From assembly GCA_947500845.1 (NCBI GenBank), contig CANMTP010000001.1, forward strand, positions 310,001-374,000: a DNA stretch of 64,000 bases, in the 5' to 3' direction. The notes under the pieces are model-generated. The model worked only from the letters and a program-made list of their open reading frames with translations. It did no database searches and was not told the origin of the DNA. Below, piece by piece: positions 51,917-59,667 of this stretch (the first letter of the stretch is position 1; every line of letters begins with the position of its first letter). Source of the DNA: an uncultured Aquimarina sp. GTDB taxonomy: Bacteria > Bacteroidota > Bacteroidia > Flavobacteriales > Flavobacteriaceae. The translations under genes were made by a program, and so were the position numbers.

Positions 51917-52384
51917 ATGAAATATCAAAGATTAAGCAGAGAGCAGTTAGAAGAATTGCATGTAGAATTTATCAATTTTTTAGCTACTCAATCGATTACC
52001 GCAGACGAATGGAGTGTAATTAAGGAAAATAAACCCCAGGTTGCAGAGGAAGAGATAGATATTTTTAGTGATTTGGTGTGGGAAAAAGTGTTAACCAAAG
52101 CTCAGTATCTTGAACATTTTTCTAGAGATCAAATTCATTTATTTGAGCTTAATGAGGATAAAATGAATCTTATCGCAGTAAAAGTTAATAATGAAACTAT
52201 TGATATTACTACTGCAGAGGGGTATGATTGGTTACGAAATAATTTATTGAATGACGATGTAGTCTTTTATAATGCCTCCAAAGAATACAGTGATGATAGA
52301 AATCTGGATAAATTTAAGCTCATACAACAAGGTGCAAATGTTACCAAGGGTGAGTTGTATCGTTACTTTGAGAAAATGATTTAA
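51917..52384 (+). CDS. DUF6495 family protein
   Basis: A small acidic soluble protein of 155 residues that begins MKYQRLSREQLEELHVEFINFLATQSIT. It then has ADEWSVIKENKPQVAEEEIDIFSDLVWEKVL and KAQYLEHFSRDQIHLFEL, an all-helical first half typical of DUF6495, which is known from Bacteroidota only and has no function assigned. Start: a TTG at 51896 would add seven residues, but it lies in the promoter's -7 element. It is a single-gene unit, convergent with the FtsX-type permease gene. Confidence 0.85.
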   Translation: MKYQRLSREQLEELHVEFINFLATQSITADEWSVIKENKPQVAEEEIDIFSDLVWEKVLTKAQYLEHFSRDQIHLFELNEDKMNLIAVKVNNETIDITTAEGYDWLRNNLLNDDVVFYNASKEYSDDRNLDKFKLIQQGANVTKGELYRYFEKMI

Positions 52385-52416
52385 AAAAGGGAGTCAATTA
52401 GAAGACTTTTTTAAAA

Positions 52417-53652
52417 TTACTCATACCTCAGAGACTCAATAGGATCTTGCCTCGCCGCTTTTACTGCGGGATAGAGGCCTGATACAACTGCTGTTAGAAA
52501 TGAAGTCACTACAGCTGCAAAAATTGCTAACCAGGGTACGCTAAATTCAAAATTTGAAATTGAAGCAGCAAGAGCGCCAACAGCAATTCCAAGAATTATA
52601 CCTATAATACCTCCAAATTGCCCGATGATAACGGTTTCCAAAAAGAATTGTCCAGATATCGTATGTCTTTTTGCTCCAAGAGCTTTTCTTACACCAATTT
52701 CTCGGGTACGTTCAGTGACAGAAACAAGCATTATATTCATAAGAGCTATAGAAGATCCAAAAATTGTAATGATACTTATGATCCAGGCAGCATAGTAAAG
52801 ATATGAGGTTATGCTGGATATACGATTTAAAAGATCATCGCTACGTTCTAGCCCAAAATTATTCTCTTCAATAGGATTTAATCGCCTGATATTTCTAAAA
52901 GTTACTATAGCTTCATCTTGGGCTCCCTCCAGAAACTGTTTATCATCAACTTTTACACTAATATTGTAGTTTATATTAGGCAATGTAAAAATGGACCTTG
53001 CTATTTGTAATGGGATAAGAACTTTTAAATCTTGATTGTCCCTAAAGGTAGCTCCTTTGCTTTCGAGTATGCCGATTACCTTAAACTTTACTCCTCTAAT
53101 ACTAATCGTTTTTTCTATTGGATCAGTGTTTTTGAAAATGTTCTTTTTGAAATCAGACCCTATGAGACATACGGGGTTATTATTTTCGATGTCAAAAAAA
53201 GTAAAATTTCTTCCTTTGTCAATCTCAGTTCCGGTATTCTCAAGATAATTTTCATTGACTCCGATTACCGACGCTTCAGGATCGGTTTTTTCGTTTTCAT
53301 ATTTTACTTCGGCGTTACGCGTACCTGTAAAAAAAATAGAGGTTTTTGAAAAAGGGTATTGAAACCGGTCATTAAATTCTTTTACATTTCGATAGCTTAT
53401 TACCGGATTTACTTTCTCTCGTTCTCTATTTCTTCTGGTAGTAAATTCATAGCGCTGGATGTTAAAAGTATTTGCTCCCATGGATGCAAAATCTCCTGTT
53501 ATTGTCTTTTCCAATGCTCCTAAAAATGTGAGGATGCCCACCAACGCAGTAATACCAATCGCAATGATTAATACGGTAAGGACAGTTCGTAAAACCTGTC
53601 CTTTAATAGAATCCAATGCGATACGAATATTCTCTCTAAAAAGTGAAAACAT
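52417..53652 (-). CDS. MacB-like ABC transporter permease (FtsX family)
   Basis: A 411-residue MacB-type permease. The first helix (about residues 20-45) is followed by a periplasmic MacB_PCD domain (about 50-250), then an FtsX domain with three helices (about 285-310, 335-365 and 378-400). The connecting [20 protein letters not shown] and the ending [24 protein letters not shown] are the signatures of the family. No ATPase or second permease is in the neighbourhood, so its MacB-like ATP-binding partner must be encoded elsewhere. The exported substrate is unknown. Confidence 0.92.
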   Translation of the reverse strand: MFSLFRENIRIALDSIKGQVLRTVLTVLIIAIGITALVGILTFLGALEKTITGDFASMGANTFNIQRYEFTTRRNREREKVNPVISYRNVKEFNDRFQYPFSKTSIFFTGTRNAEVKYENEKTDPEASVIGVNENYLENTGTEIDKGRNFTFFDIENNNPVCLIGSDFKKNIFKNTDPIEKTISIRGVKFKVIGILESKGATFRDNQDLKVLIPLQIARSIFTLPNINYNISVKVDDKQFLEGAQDEAIVTFRNIRRLNPIEENNFGLERSDDLLNRISSITSYLYYAAWIISIITIFGSSIALMNIMLVSVTERTREIGVRKALGAKRHTISGQFFLETVIIGQFGGIIGIILGIAVGALAASISNFEFSVPWLAIFAAVVTSFLTAVVSGLYPAVKAARQDPIESLRYE

Positions 53653-53985
53653 AATATGTGGTATTAACCGGTTTGTATAATAAGACTAAAGAATGTATTT
53701 AAAGTTACTTAAAAAATCAAGATTTTTTCTGGTGGCTGAAATGTCTTTATACTTTTTTTAGGATATTTGCAGCCTCGAATAATGAATAGATATTGGTGGT
53801 TAGTAAATAGTTTCGGTAATATTTTCAAGTCGAAGACTATTAATTACCATGCGCAGAAAACTAAAATCATAGGTAATATTTAGTAAATCTATTGAATTAA
53901 TAAAGTTTAGTTTTACTATTTTCTATTCTTAATTATGTGACTTTGAATATCAACTATCAATTATCAACTAACAATTAAAAATTAA
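53653..53985. other. divergent gap between the FtsX permease and hisS genes
   Basis: The 333 AT-rich bases hold no open frame. A small palindrome AAAAAATC-AA-GATTTTTT lies at 53711-53728, and TTATCAACT-like short direct repeats precede hisS. A TGACTTTG just before hisS is only a partial -7 match. Confidence 0.4.
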
Positions 53986-55356
53986 ATGGCACAAAAACCA
54001 TCTTTACCAAAAGGAACTCGTGACTTTTCGCCTATAGAAGTGGCAAAGAGAAATTATATTGTTGATATCATAAAAAAACAGTTTGAGTTATTTGGTTTTC
54101 ATCCGATAGAAACTCCAAGTTTTGAGAATAGCGAAACTTTAATGGGTAAATATGGGGAAGAAGGAGATCGATTAATTTTTAAGATCTTAAATAGTGGAGA
54201 TTACTTAAAAAAGGTAGATGAAGACCTATATAGTAGTAAGGACAGTACTAAGATCACGGGTAAGATAAGCGAAAAAGCCCTTCGATATGATCTTACAGTG
54301 CCTTTTGCACGTTATGTGGTTCAACATCAAAATGAAATTGTTTTCCCATTTAAAAGATATCAAATTCAACCTGTTTGGCGTGCAGATAGACCACAAAAAG
54401 GTAGATTCAGAGAGTTTTATCAGTGCGATGCAGATGTGGTAGGAAGTAAATCTTTGTGGCAAGAGGTAGATTTTATTCAGTTGTATGATCGAGTTTTTAC
54501 ACAACTTAATCTACAGGGAGTAACTATAAAAATTAATAACCGTAAAGTTTTATCTGGGATTGCCGAGGTAATTGGCGCAAGAGATAAACTCATAGATTTT
54601 ACAGTAGCTCTTGATAAATTAGATAAGATAGGAGAGGACGGAGTTAAAAAAGAAATGCTTGAAAAAGGAATTTCTGAATCGGCTATAGAAAAAGTGAAAC
54701 CACTTTTTAATTTTACAGGAACTACTTCAAAGAAAATTGATAAACTAAAAGAATTACTGGCCTCTTCTGAAGAAGGTATGCGAGGAGTGGAGGAACTAGA
54801 GTTCATAGTGAATTCAATTAGTGAAATTCCTTTAAAAACTAGTAACTTGGATCTCGATGTAACTTTGGCAAGAGGATTAAATTATTATACAGGAGCAATT
54901 TATGAAGTGTCTGCTCCGGAAACAGTCAAATTAGGATCCATAGGTGGTGGTGGGCGTTATGATGATCTTACCGGAATTTTTGGACTTAAAGATGTGAGCG
55001 GCGTTGGGATATCTTTTGGATTAGATAGGATTTATCTTGTTTTAGAAGAACTTGATCTTTTTCCGGAAACGGTAGCACCTCAAACAAAGGCTTTATTTAT
55101 AAATTTTGGTAATGAAGAAGCACTGTATTGCTTGAGAGCTGTAAATAGATTAAGAAACGAAGGGGTTATAGCAGAACTTTATCCTGATCATACAAAAATG
55201 AAGAAGCAAATGGGATATGCAGATAAAAGAGGAATAGGATACGTCATATTAGCGGGTACTTCTGAAATAAGCAATAATACATTCACCGTAAAAAATATGC
55301 ATTCCGGCACCCAAGAGGAAATGAATTTTGAAGAATTAAAAATGATTTTACAGTAA
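53986..55356 (+). CDS. hisS: histidine--tRNA ligase
   Basis: HisRS charges tRNA-His. This is a class II synthetase of 456 residues. Motif 1 is in PIETPSFENSETLMGKYGEEGD near residue 41, motif 2 in FKRYQIQPVWRADRPQKGRFREFYQCDADVVG near 122, the histidine-specific LNYYTGAIYEV near 303 and GGGGRYDDL near 322, with motif 3 in GVGISFGLDRIYLVLEE. The C-terminal anticodon-binding domain (about 365-456) has ALFINFGNEEALYCL and the KKQMGYADKRGIGYVILAG motif. Complete. Confidence 0.98.
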   Translation: MAQKPSLPKGTRDFSPIEVAKRNYIVDIIKKQFELFGFHPIETPSFENSETLMGKYGEEGDRLIFKILNSGDYLKKVDEDLYSSKDSTKITGKISEKALRYDLTVPFARYVVQHQNEIVFPFKRYQIQPVWRADRPQKGRFREFYQCDADVVGSKSLWQEVDFIQLYDRVFTQLNLQGVTIKINNRKVLSGIAEVIGARDKLIDFTVALDKLDKIGEDGVKKEMLEKGISESAIEKVKPLFNFTGTTSKKIDKLKELLASSEEGMRGVEELEFIVNSISEIPLKTSNLDLDVTLARGLNYYTGAIYEVSAPETVKLGSIGGGGRYDDLTGIFGLKDVSGVGISFGLDRIYLVLEELDLFPETVAPQTKALFINFGNEEALYCLRAVNRLRNEGVIAELYPDHTKMKKQMGYADKRGIGYVILAGTSEISNNTFTVKNMHSGTQEEMNFEELKMILQ

Positions 55357-55442
55357 AAATTTAGTAACTTATTGCATTTAAATTTCACACTTTTCTGTTA
55401 TATAATCAATTAATTGCGATTAGTTTTACCAAAATTGAAATT

Positions 55443-55952
55443 ATGAAAAAGACGATTTGTATTATTTTTTTGAGTGTTCTAGCGCTATTGTCTGTTACAT
55501 CGTGTAAGAAAGATTCTAGAACTAATGATTTTGAAGCTGTAGAGTACCCTGTAGATTCTACATACATAGAGGGTGAAGATAAAGGAGTGGTAATAAAAAA
55601 TGCCGTTACCAAAAAGAAAAATAAACCTGCAGCCAAAAAGAAAAAGACGTCTACAAAGAAAAAGACTGTAAAAGAGGAAGGAACGATGCGTATTCCAGGT
55701 ACTTTTGAAAGAACGAATAATTCATATTCAAAAAAGTATATAAAGGACTACGAAAGGTATGTTTCTAATTATAAAAAAGCTGTCGAGGCCCACGATATGG
55801 ATTCTTTTCTTAAGCTAAATAGTGCAAGTAATGATCTTTCTAGACAATATAGTCGTCTTATGAGTATACTTCCCGGAGAAGAAATAGAAAAGCTGAGTAA
55901 ATATATGGAGGTCAAAACAAAACAAATGAATGATCTTTCTGCTAAGATGTAA
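55443..55952 (+). CDS. lysine-rich hypothetical lipoprotein
   Basis: A 169-residue protein with a lipobox-like signal (MKKTICIIFLSVLALLSVTSC, Cys21). After an acidic stretch comes a very basic, low-complexity segment (about 55-78; VTKKKNKPAAKKKKTSTKKK), then a helical C-terminal half (YVSNYKKAVEAHDMDSFLKLNSASNDLSRQYSRLM) with the look of a small four-helix domain. No named family is recognised. A likely function of the lysine block is binding to anionic polymers such as LPS or teichoic-like material; this is inference. A strong terminator follows. Confidence 0.7.
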   Translation: MKKTICIIFLSVLALLSVTSCKKDSRTNDFEAVEYPVDSTYIEGEDKGVVIKNAVTKKKNKPAAKKKKTSTKKKTVKEEGTMRIPGTFERTNNSYSKKYIKDYERYVSNYKKAVEAHDMDSFLKLNSASNDLSRQYSRLMSILPGEEIEKLSKYMEVKTKQMNDLSAKM

Positions 55953-55984
55953 GAACTATTGATAAATTATACAGGATAACAAAC

Positions 55985-56014
55985 AAAAAAAGGTTGCTTT
56001 AAGCAACCTTTTTT
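55985..56014 (+). terminator. terminator of the lysine-rich lipoprotein gene
   Basis: Stem AAAGGTTGCTT / AAGCAACCTTT with T runs on both sides, 33 bases after the stop. It may also serve the tRNA on the other strand, which ends about 30 bases away. Confidence 0.88.
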
Positions 56015-56042
56015 ATTGATTTTGCGCATATTATTTTTATCG

Positions 56043-56116
56043 TAGCGAGGGGGGGGCACGATCCCCCGACCTCTGGGTTATGAATCCAACGCTCTAACCA
56101 GCTGAGCTACCTCGCC
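56043..56116 (-). tRNA. tRNA-Met (CAT), elongator type
   Basis: A 74-base cloverleaf on the minus strand. Acceptor GGCGAGG pairs with CCTCGCT (one G-U) before an A discriminator; D arm GCTC..GAGC; anticodon arm TTGGA-TTCATAA-CCCAG with anticodon CAT; T stem GGGGG/CCCCC. The loop sequence TTCATAA with A31-C39 is normal for this group. It lacks the unpaired C1-A72 of initiator tRNA, so it is elongator Met or possibly Ile2 (lysidine). CCA is not encoded. The T loop reads ATCGTGC instead of the usual TTCGAAT-like form, so the conserved T54-A58 pair is inverted to A54-T58. Confidence 0.9.
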
Positions 56117-56263
56117 AATAGATGCTACATTAATAATAAATGCGGGTGCAAATATAAAAACAAAATACATTGACGCAAACAATAATGTATAATTAATTTT
56201 TTTTTCATTGTCCTTTTAAAGTCGACAATTAATCTATATATTGGCTTACCAAGAATTAATGAT

Positions 56264-56656
56264 ATGTCTGAAAAAACAAAATATGAACTTGAATTTGTGG
56301 TACAGTCATCACCGCAACTATTATATCAATATATTTCCACACCTTCTGGGCTCTCAGAGTGGTTTGCAGATAATGTGAATTCTAGAGGAGAATTATTCAC
56401 TTTCATCTGGGATGATTCTGAAGAAGATGCTAAACTTTTGAGTAGAAAGAGTGGCGAACGCATCAAATTTCGATGGGTTGAAGATGAAGATGATGGTAAT
56501 GACTATTTCTTTGAACTACGTATTCAGGTTGATGAGATAACCAAAGATGTTTCCCTTATGGTTACAGACTATTCTGATGATGATGAGTTAGATGAAAATA
56601 AAATGCTTTGGGACAATATGATAAGTAACCTTAAACATGTATTAGGATCAGCATAA
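56264..56656 (+). CDS. START-like/SRPBCC domain protein
   Basis: The 130-residue protein has the START-like helix-grip fold: YELEFVVQSSPQLLYQYISTPSGLSEWFADNV near the start and SGERIKFRWVEDEDDGNDYFFELRIQVDEITKDVSLMVTDYSDDDE, and a last helix NMISNLKHVLG. It is very acidic. Members bind small hydrophobic ligands or act as cochaperone-type AHSA1 domains; no ligand is known for this flavobacterial form. It is followed by a terminator-like hairpin and the aminotransferase gene, which suggests a short, separate transcript. Confidence 0.88.
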   Translation: MSEKTKYELEFVVQSSPQLLYQYISTPSGLSEWFADNVNSRGELFTFIWDDSEEDAKLLSRKSGERIKFRWVEDEDDGNDYFFELRIQVDEITKDVSLMVTDYSDDDELDENKMLWDNMISNLKHVLGSA

Positions 56657-56684
56657 TCCTTCTTTTTTAAAACACAATTTATTC

Positions 56685-56717
56685 CCCATAAATATTCAAT
56701 CTTTATGGGACTTTTTT
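56685..56717 (+). terminator. terminator-like hairpin pressed against the next start codon
   Basis: Stem CCCATAAA (56685-56692) / TTTATGGG (56702-56709) is followed by AC and six Ts at 56712-56717. The ATG of the aminotransferase gene is at 56718, the next base. Confidence 0.75.
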
Positions 56718-57566
56718 ATGATTAATAGTAATGGAAACTTACTGGAGGATACTCAAGCATTCATCCAGATCAAAAATAGGGGGTATGCTTACGGAGATGC
56801 CTTATTCGAAACAATTCGTGTTAATGCCAATAAAATTTTGTTCTGGGAAGATCATTATTTTCGTTTAATGGCCTCTATGCGTGTTCTAAGAATGCAGATC
56901 CCTATGCAATTTACCCCTGAGTTTTTAGAAGAAGAAATTCTTAATCTTATTAAAAAAAATGATTTTACCAGTTCTTCTGTGCGTGTAAAGCTTATGGTGC
57001 ATAGAGTAATTGGAGGATTGTATACCCCTACATCTAATGAAGTAGAATATTCTATAACGGTATCCCCTTTAGATTCAAGTTTTTATACTATTTCTGAAGA
57101 ACTTTATAAGGTTACGCTTTTTAAAGATCATTATGTCGCCGCAGACTTGCTTTCGACATTAAAAACCAATAATAAAATTATCAATGTTTTAGCAGGTATT
57201 TTTGCTAAGGAAAATGGTTTTGATAATTGCCTGCTCATGAATTCTAATAAAATGATTATCGAAGCATTAAATGGTAATTTGTTTTTGGTAAGGAAGAATA
57301 TTATAAAAACTCCTCCGATTGCTGATGGATGTCTTAAAGGTATACTTCGAACTCAGTTATTACGAATTTTGAAGGATTTACCAGATTACGAAGTAGAAGA
57401 AGCTTCAATTTCTCCCTTTGAGTTACAAAAAGCAGATGAATTGTTTATTACAAATGTTATTAATGGGATTCAACCCATAAGTAAGTTTAGAAAAAAAGAA
57501 TACAATAACGCAACAAGTAGAAGATTATTAGGGATTCTAAATACAAAAATTAGATTGGAAAATTAA
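56718..57566 (+). CDS. class IV aminotransferase
   Basis: The 282-residue PLP enzyme belongs to fold type IV (branched-chain aminotransferase / aminodeoxychorismate lyase). Early motifs are NRGYAYGDALFETIRV near residue 21 and FWEDHYFRLMASMRVLRM near 44. The PLP Lys should be in LLSTLKTNNKIINVLA near 150, then IIEALNGNLFLV near 180 and TPPIADGCLKGILR near 198; ELFITNVINGIQPI is the cofactor-binding end. The absence of substrate-specific residues leaves pabC or an ilvE-like role open. Its TAA stop overlaps that of the convergent yqgE in TTAA. A terminator-like hairpin lies directly before its ATG. Confidence 0.9.
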   Translation: MINSNGNLLEDTQAFIQIKNRGYAYGDALFETIRVNANKILFWEDHYFRLMASMRVLRMQIPMQFTPEFLEEEILNLIKKNDFTSSSVRVKLMVHRVIGGLYTPTSNEVEYSITVSPLDSSFYTISEELYKVTLFKDHYVAADLLSTLKTNNKIINVLAGIFAKENGFDNCLLMNSNKMIIEALNGNLFLVRKNIIKTPPIADGCLKGILRTQLLRILKDLPDYEVEEASISPFELQKADELFITNVINGIQPISKFRKKEYNNATSRRLLGILNTKIRLEN

Positions 57567-58123
57567 TTATAAGTTGGGTTTTCAGGTGCATTAGACCAAA
57601 GCATATATTCGCCACCTAATTCTATCATTTTTTCTTTCCAAAAGGTGTCATATGATTTTCCAAAAATGTTTTTTTTGTAATTGTTTTCAACTATAACCCA
57701 TGAGTTGGCCTCGAGTTCTTGATTTAGTTGTTCTGAGTCCCATCCCGAATATCCTAAAAAGAAACGAATCTCATTAGGAGTTATTTTATTTTCTGCTATA
57801 AGATCGGAAACAACAGCGAAATCTCCTCCCCAATAAATTCCTCCAGATATTTCTACACTATTCGGTATCAAATCAGGAACTTTATGGATAAAATACAGAT
57901 TATCCTGTTCGACTGGTCCTCCGTTATATATTTTAAACTCTGATGTAATCTCGGGCACCAAATCTGCAAGAAGATATTCAAGAGGTTTATTCATGATAAA
58001 ACCAATAGAACCTTGATCACTATGATCTGCAAGTAAAACTACAGAGCGATTAAAAGACATGTCGCCAATAATCGAAGGTTCGGCAATTAAGAGATGTCCT
58101 TTTGAGGGTTGAAGTGATATCAT
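57563..58123 (-). CDS. YqgE/AlgH family protein
   Basis: The 186-residue protein is a YqgE/AlgH (DUF179) member. It starts SLQPSKGHLLIAEPSIIGDMSFNRSVVLLADHSDQGSIGFIMNKPLE, has the conserved YNGGPVEQDNLYFIHKVPDLI near 67 and ends with RFFLGYSGWDSEQLNQELEANSWVI. The fold is known, but the function is not. It follows HU on the minus strand behind a strong terminator, so it is transcribed separately. Confidence 0.95.
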   Translation of the reverse strand: MISLQPSKGHLLIAEPSIIGDMSFNRSVVLLADHSDQGSIGFIMNKPLEYLLADLVPEITSEFKIYNGGPVEQDNLYFIHKVPDLIPNSVEISGGIYWGGDFAVVSDLIAENKITPNEIRFFLGYSGWDSEQLNQELEANSWVIVENNYKKNIFGKSYDTFWKEKMIELGGEYMLWSNAPENPTYN

Positions 58124-58203
58124 GCGATGGCTTTCATTATCTTAAAGCTAAATAATTATTTCTAATAATCAAAGAAGTCTTGAGTTTTTTGTGGAAAAAC
58201 CAT

Positions 58204-58233
58204 AAAAAAAGCTCCTGGTTCCAGGAGCTTTTT
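58204..58233 (-). terminator. terminator of the HU gene
   Basis: Perfect stem AAAAAGCTCCTGG / CCAGGAGCTTTTT with a T run on the minus strand, 22 bases after the HU stop. Confidence 0.92.
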
Positions 58234-58255
58234 AATAATATCGAAAACGAACTGA

Positions 58256-58528
58256 TTAGTTTACCGAACTAGATAAATCAGCACCAGCCTTAAACTTAAC
58301 AACGTTTTTAGCAGCGATTTTGATAGTTTTACCAGTTTGTGGGTTTCTACCTTCTCTTGCCGCTCTTTTAGAAACTGACCAAGATCCAAATCCTACTAAA
58401 GAAACACGGTTCCCTTTTTTAAGAGCTCCTTCAACGTTTCCTAAGAAAGATTCTAAGGCTTTTTTAGCCGCTGCTTTAGTGATTCCAGCATCAGCTGCCA
58501 TTGCATCGATTAATTCTGTTTTGTTCAT
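58256..58528 (-). CDS. hup: HU family DNA-binding protein
   Basis: HU is a histone-like dimer that bends DNA and compacts the nucleoid. The 90-residue protein is complete: MNKTELIDAMAADAGITKAAAKKALESFL, GNRVSLVGFGSWSVSKRAAREGRNPQTGKTIKIAAKNVVKFKAG with the DNA-intercalating Pro in RNPQTG. The spacing matches HU of the HU-beta type; the usual Ala-rich central helix is present. It has its own promoter and terminator. Confidence 0.97.
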   Translation of the reverse strand: MNKTELIDAMAADAGITKAAAKKALESFLGNVEGALKKGNRVSLVGFGSWSVSKRAAREGRNPQTGKTIKIAAKNVVKFKAGADLSSSVN

Positions 58529-58583
58529 AATTCTGTTTTTAAATTAATTGTTGGTTAAACCAATCTTTATGTTAAACGCTTTA

Positions 58584-58614
58584 CAAATTTATACGGATTT
58601 ATGATTCGTGCAAG
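58584..58614 (-). promoter_or_regulatory. promoter of the HU gene
   Basis: On the minus strand CTTG (58614-58611), 19 bases, then TAAATTTG (58591-58584) match the Bacteroidota promoter; only the first T of TTTG differs. The leader to the ATG at 58528 is about 50 bases. Confidence 0.75.
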
Positions 58615-58715
58615 GATTAGCCCAGTAAATACAAGGATTTGTTGATAACTCAATGCGATTGTTAATAAACAAAGGTGGTTTTTATGGATTTTTAAATCCT
58701 CATATTAAATGAAAC

Positions 58716-59663
58716 TTACATCATTTTTGCATCTCTGTAAAAGTTATACCCATTAAGGAGTGCCTGACTATCCATAATTTTTTTTCCTGGTAATTGAAGT
58801 TTCTTAATGTTTAGATATCCTTCCCTAACTGCTACCTTAATTATAGAATCTTCGACAATTATTTTTCCAATCTCAAAATTATGTGTTTCTATAATTGGTG
58901 ATGCTTCATAAATTTTAATAGATTGGCTCGTGCCATTATTATATAGTTCGCACCAAGCACTTGGATAAGGGCTTAAACCTCTTATCAAGTTATTAATGAT
59001 GTTGATATCTGCCTGCCAATTTATTTTAGTGTTATCTCTATTTAATTTATAGGCTGTCTTAAAAGTATCTTCTTTTGGTTGAGGTTGCACTTCAATTGTA
59101 TCTTTTTCTATTCCTTGTAGGGTTTGAATAACTAATTGTGCTCCTTCTCTCATTAATTTATCATGAAGTATTCCTGCAGTATCGTTTTCACTAATTTCTA
59201 CTTCTTTTTGAAAAATTACATGTCCCGTATCTATTTTTTCGTCAATAAAGAAGGTGGTAACACCGGTTTTTCGTTCTCCGTTAATAATAGACCAGTTAAT
59301 GGGAGCGGCACCGCGATAATCAGGCAAAAGAGAAGCGTGTAAATTAAAAGTACCGTATTCTGGGAGATTCCATACTACTTTTGGCAACATTCTAAAGGCT
59401 ACTACTACATTCAGGTTTGGTTCAAGAGCCTTTAACTCATTAATAAAGCTCTCGTCTTTTAGATTTGTAGGTTGTAGAACTTTTAAGTTTTTGGATAAAG
59501 CATATTCTTTTACTGCCGAGGCTTTAAGTTTTCTTCCTCGGCCTGCCGGTCTATCCGGAGCAGTAATTACACCCACCACATTATAGTTGTTTTCTAATAT
59601 AGTTTTAAGGGTTTCTACCGCAAAGTCTGGTGTACCCATAAATACAATTCTCAAATCTCTCAT
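58716..59663 (-). CDS. fmt: methionyl-tRNA formyltransferase
   Basis: Fmt formylates Met-tRNA of the initiator with 10-formyltetrahydrofolate. The 315-residue protein has RIVFMGTPDFAVETL at the start, RPAGRGRKL near 40, the catalytic Asn/His in FNLHASLLPDYRGAAPINWSIINGE near 105 and TTFFIDEKIDTGHVIFQ with the Asp. The C-terminal domain (about 205-315) begins NIINNLIRGLSPYPSAW. It begins 4 bases after the stop of recQ and is cotranscribed. No def gene is next to it. Confidence 0.97.
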   Translation of the reverse strand: MRDLRIVFMGTPDFAVETLKTILENNYNVVGVITAPDRPAGRGRKLKASAVKEYALSKNLKVLQPTNLKDESFINELKALEPNLNVVVAFRMLPKVVWNLPEYGTFNLHASLLPDYRGAAPINWSIINGERKTGVTTFFIDEKIDTGHVIFQKEVEISENDTAGILHDKLMREGAQLVIQTLQGIEKDTIEVQPQPKEDTFKTAYKLNRDNTKINWQADINIINNLIRGLSPYPSAWCELYNNGTSQSIKIYEASPIIETHNFEIGKIIVEDSIIKVAVREGYLNIKKLQLPGKKIMDSQALLNGYNFYRDAKMM

Positions 59664-59667
59664 TACT

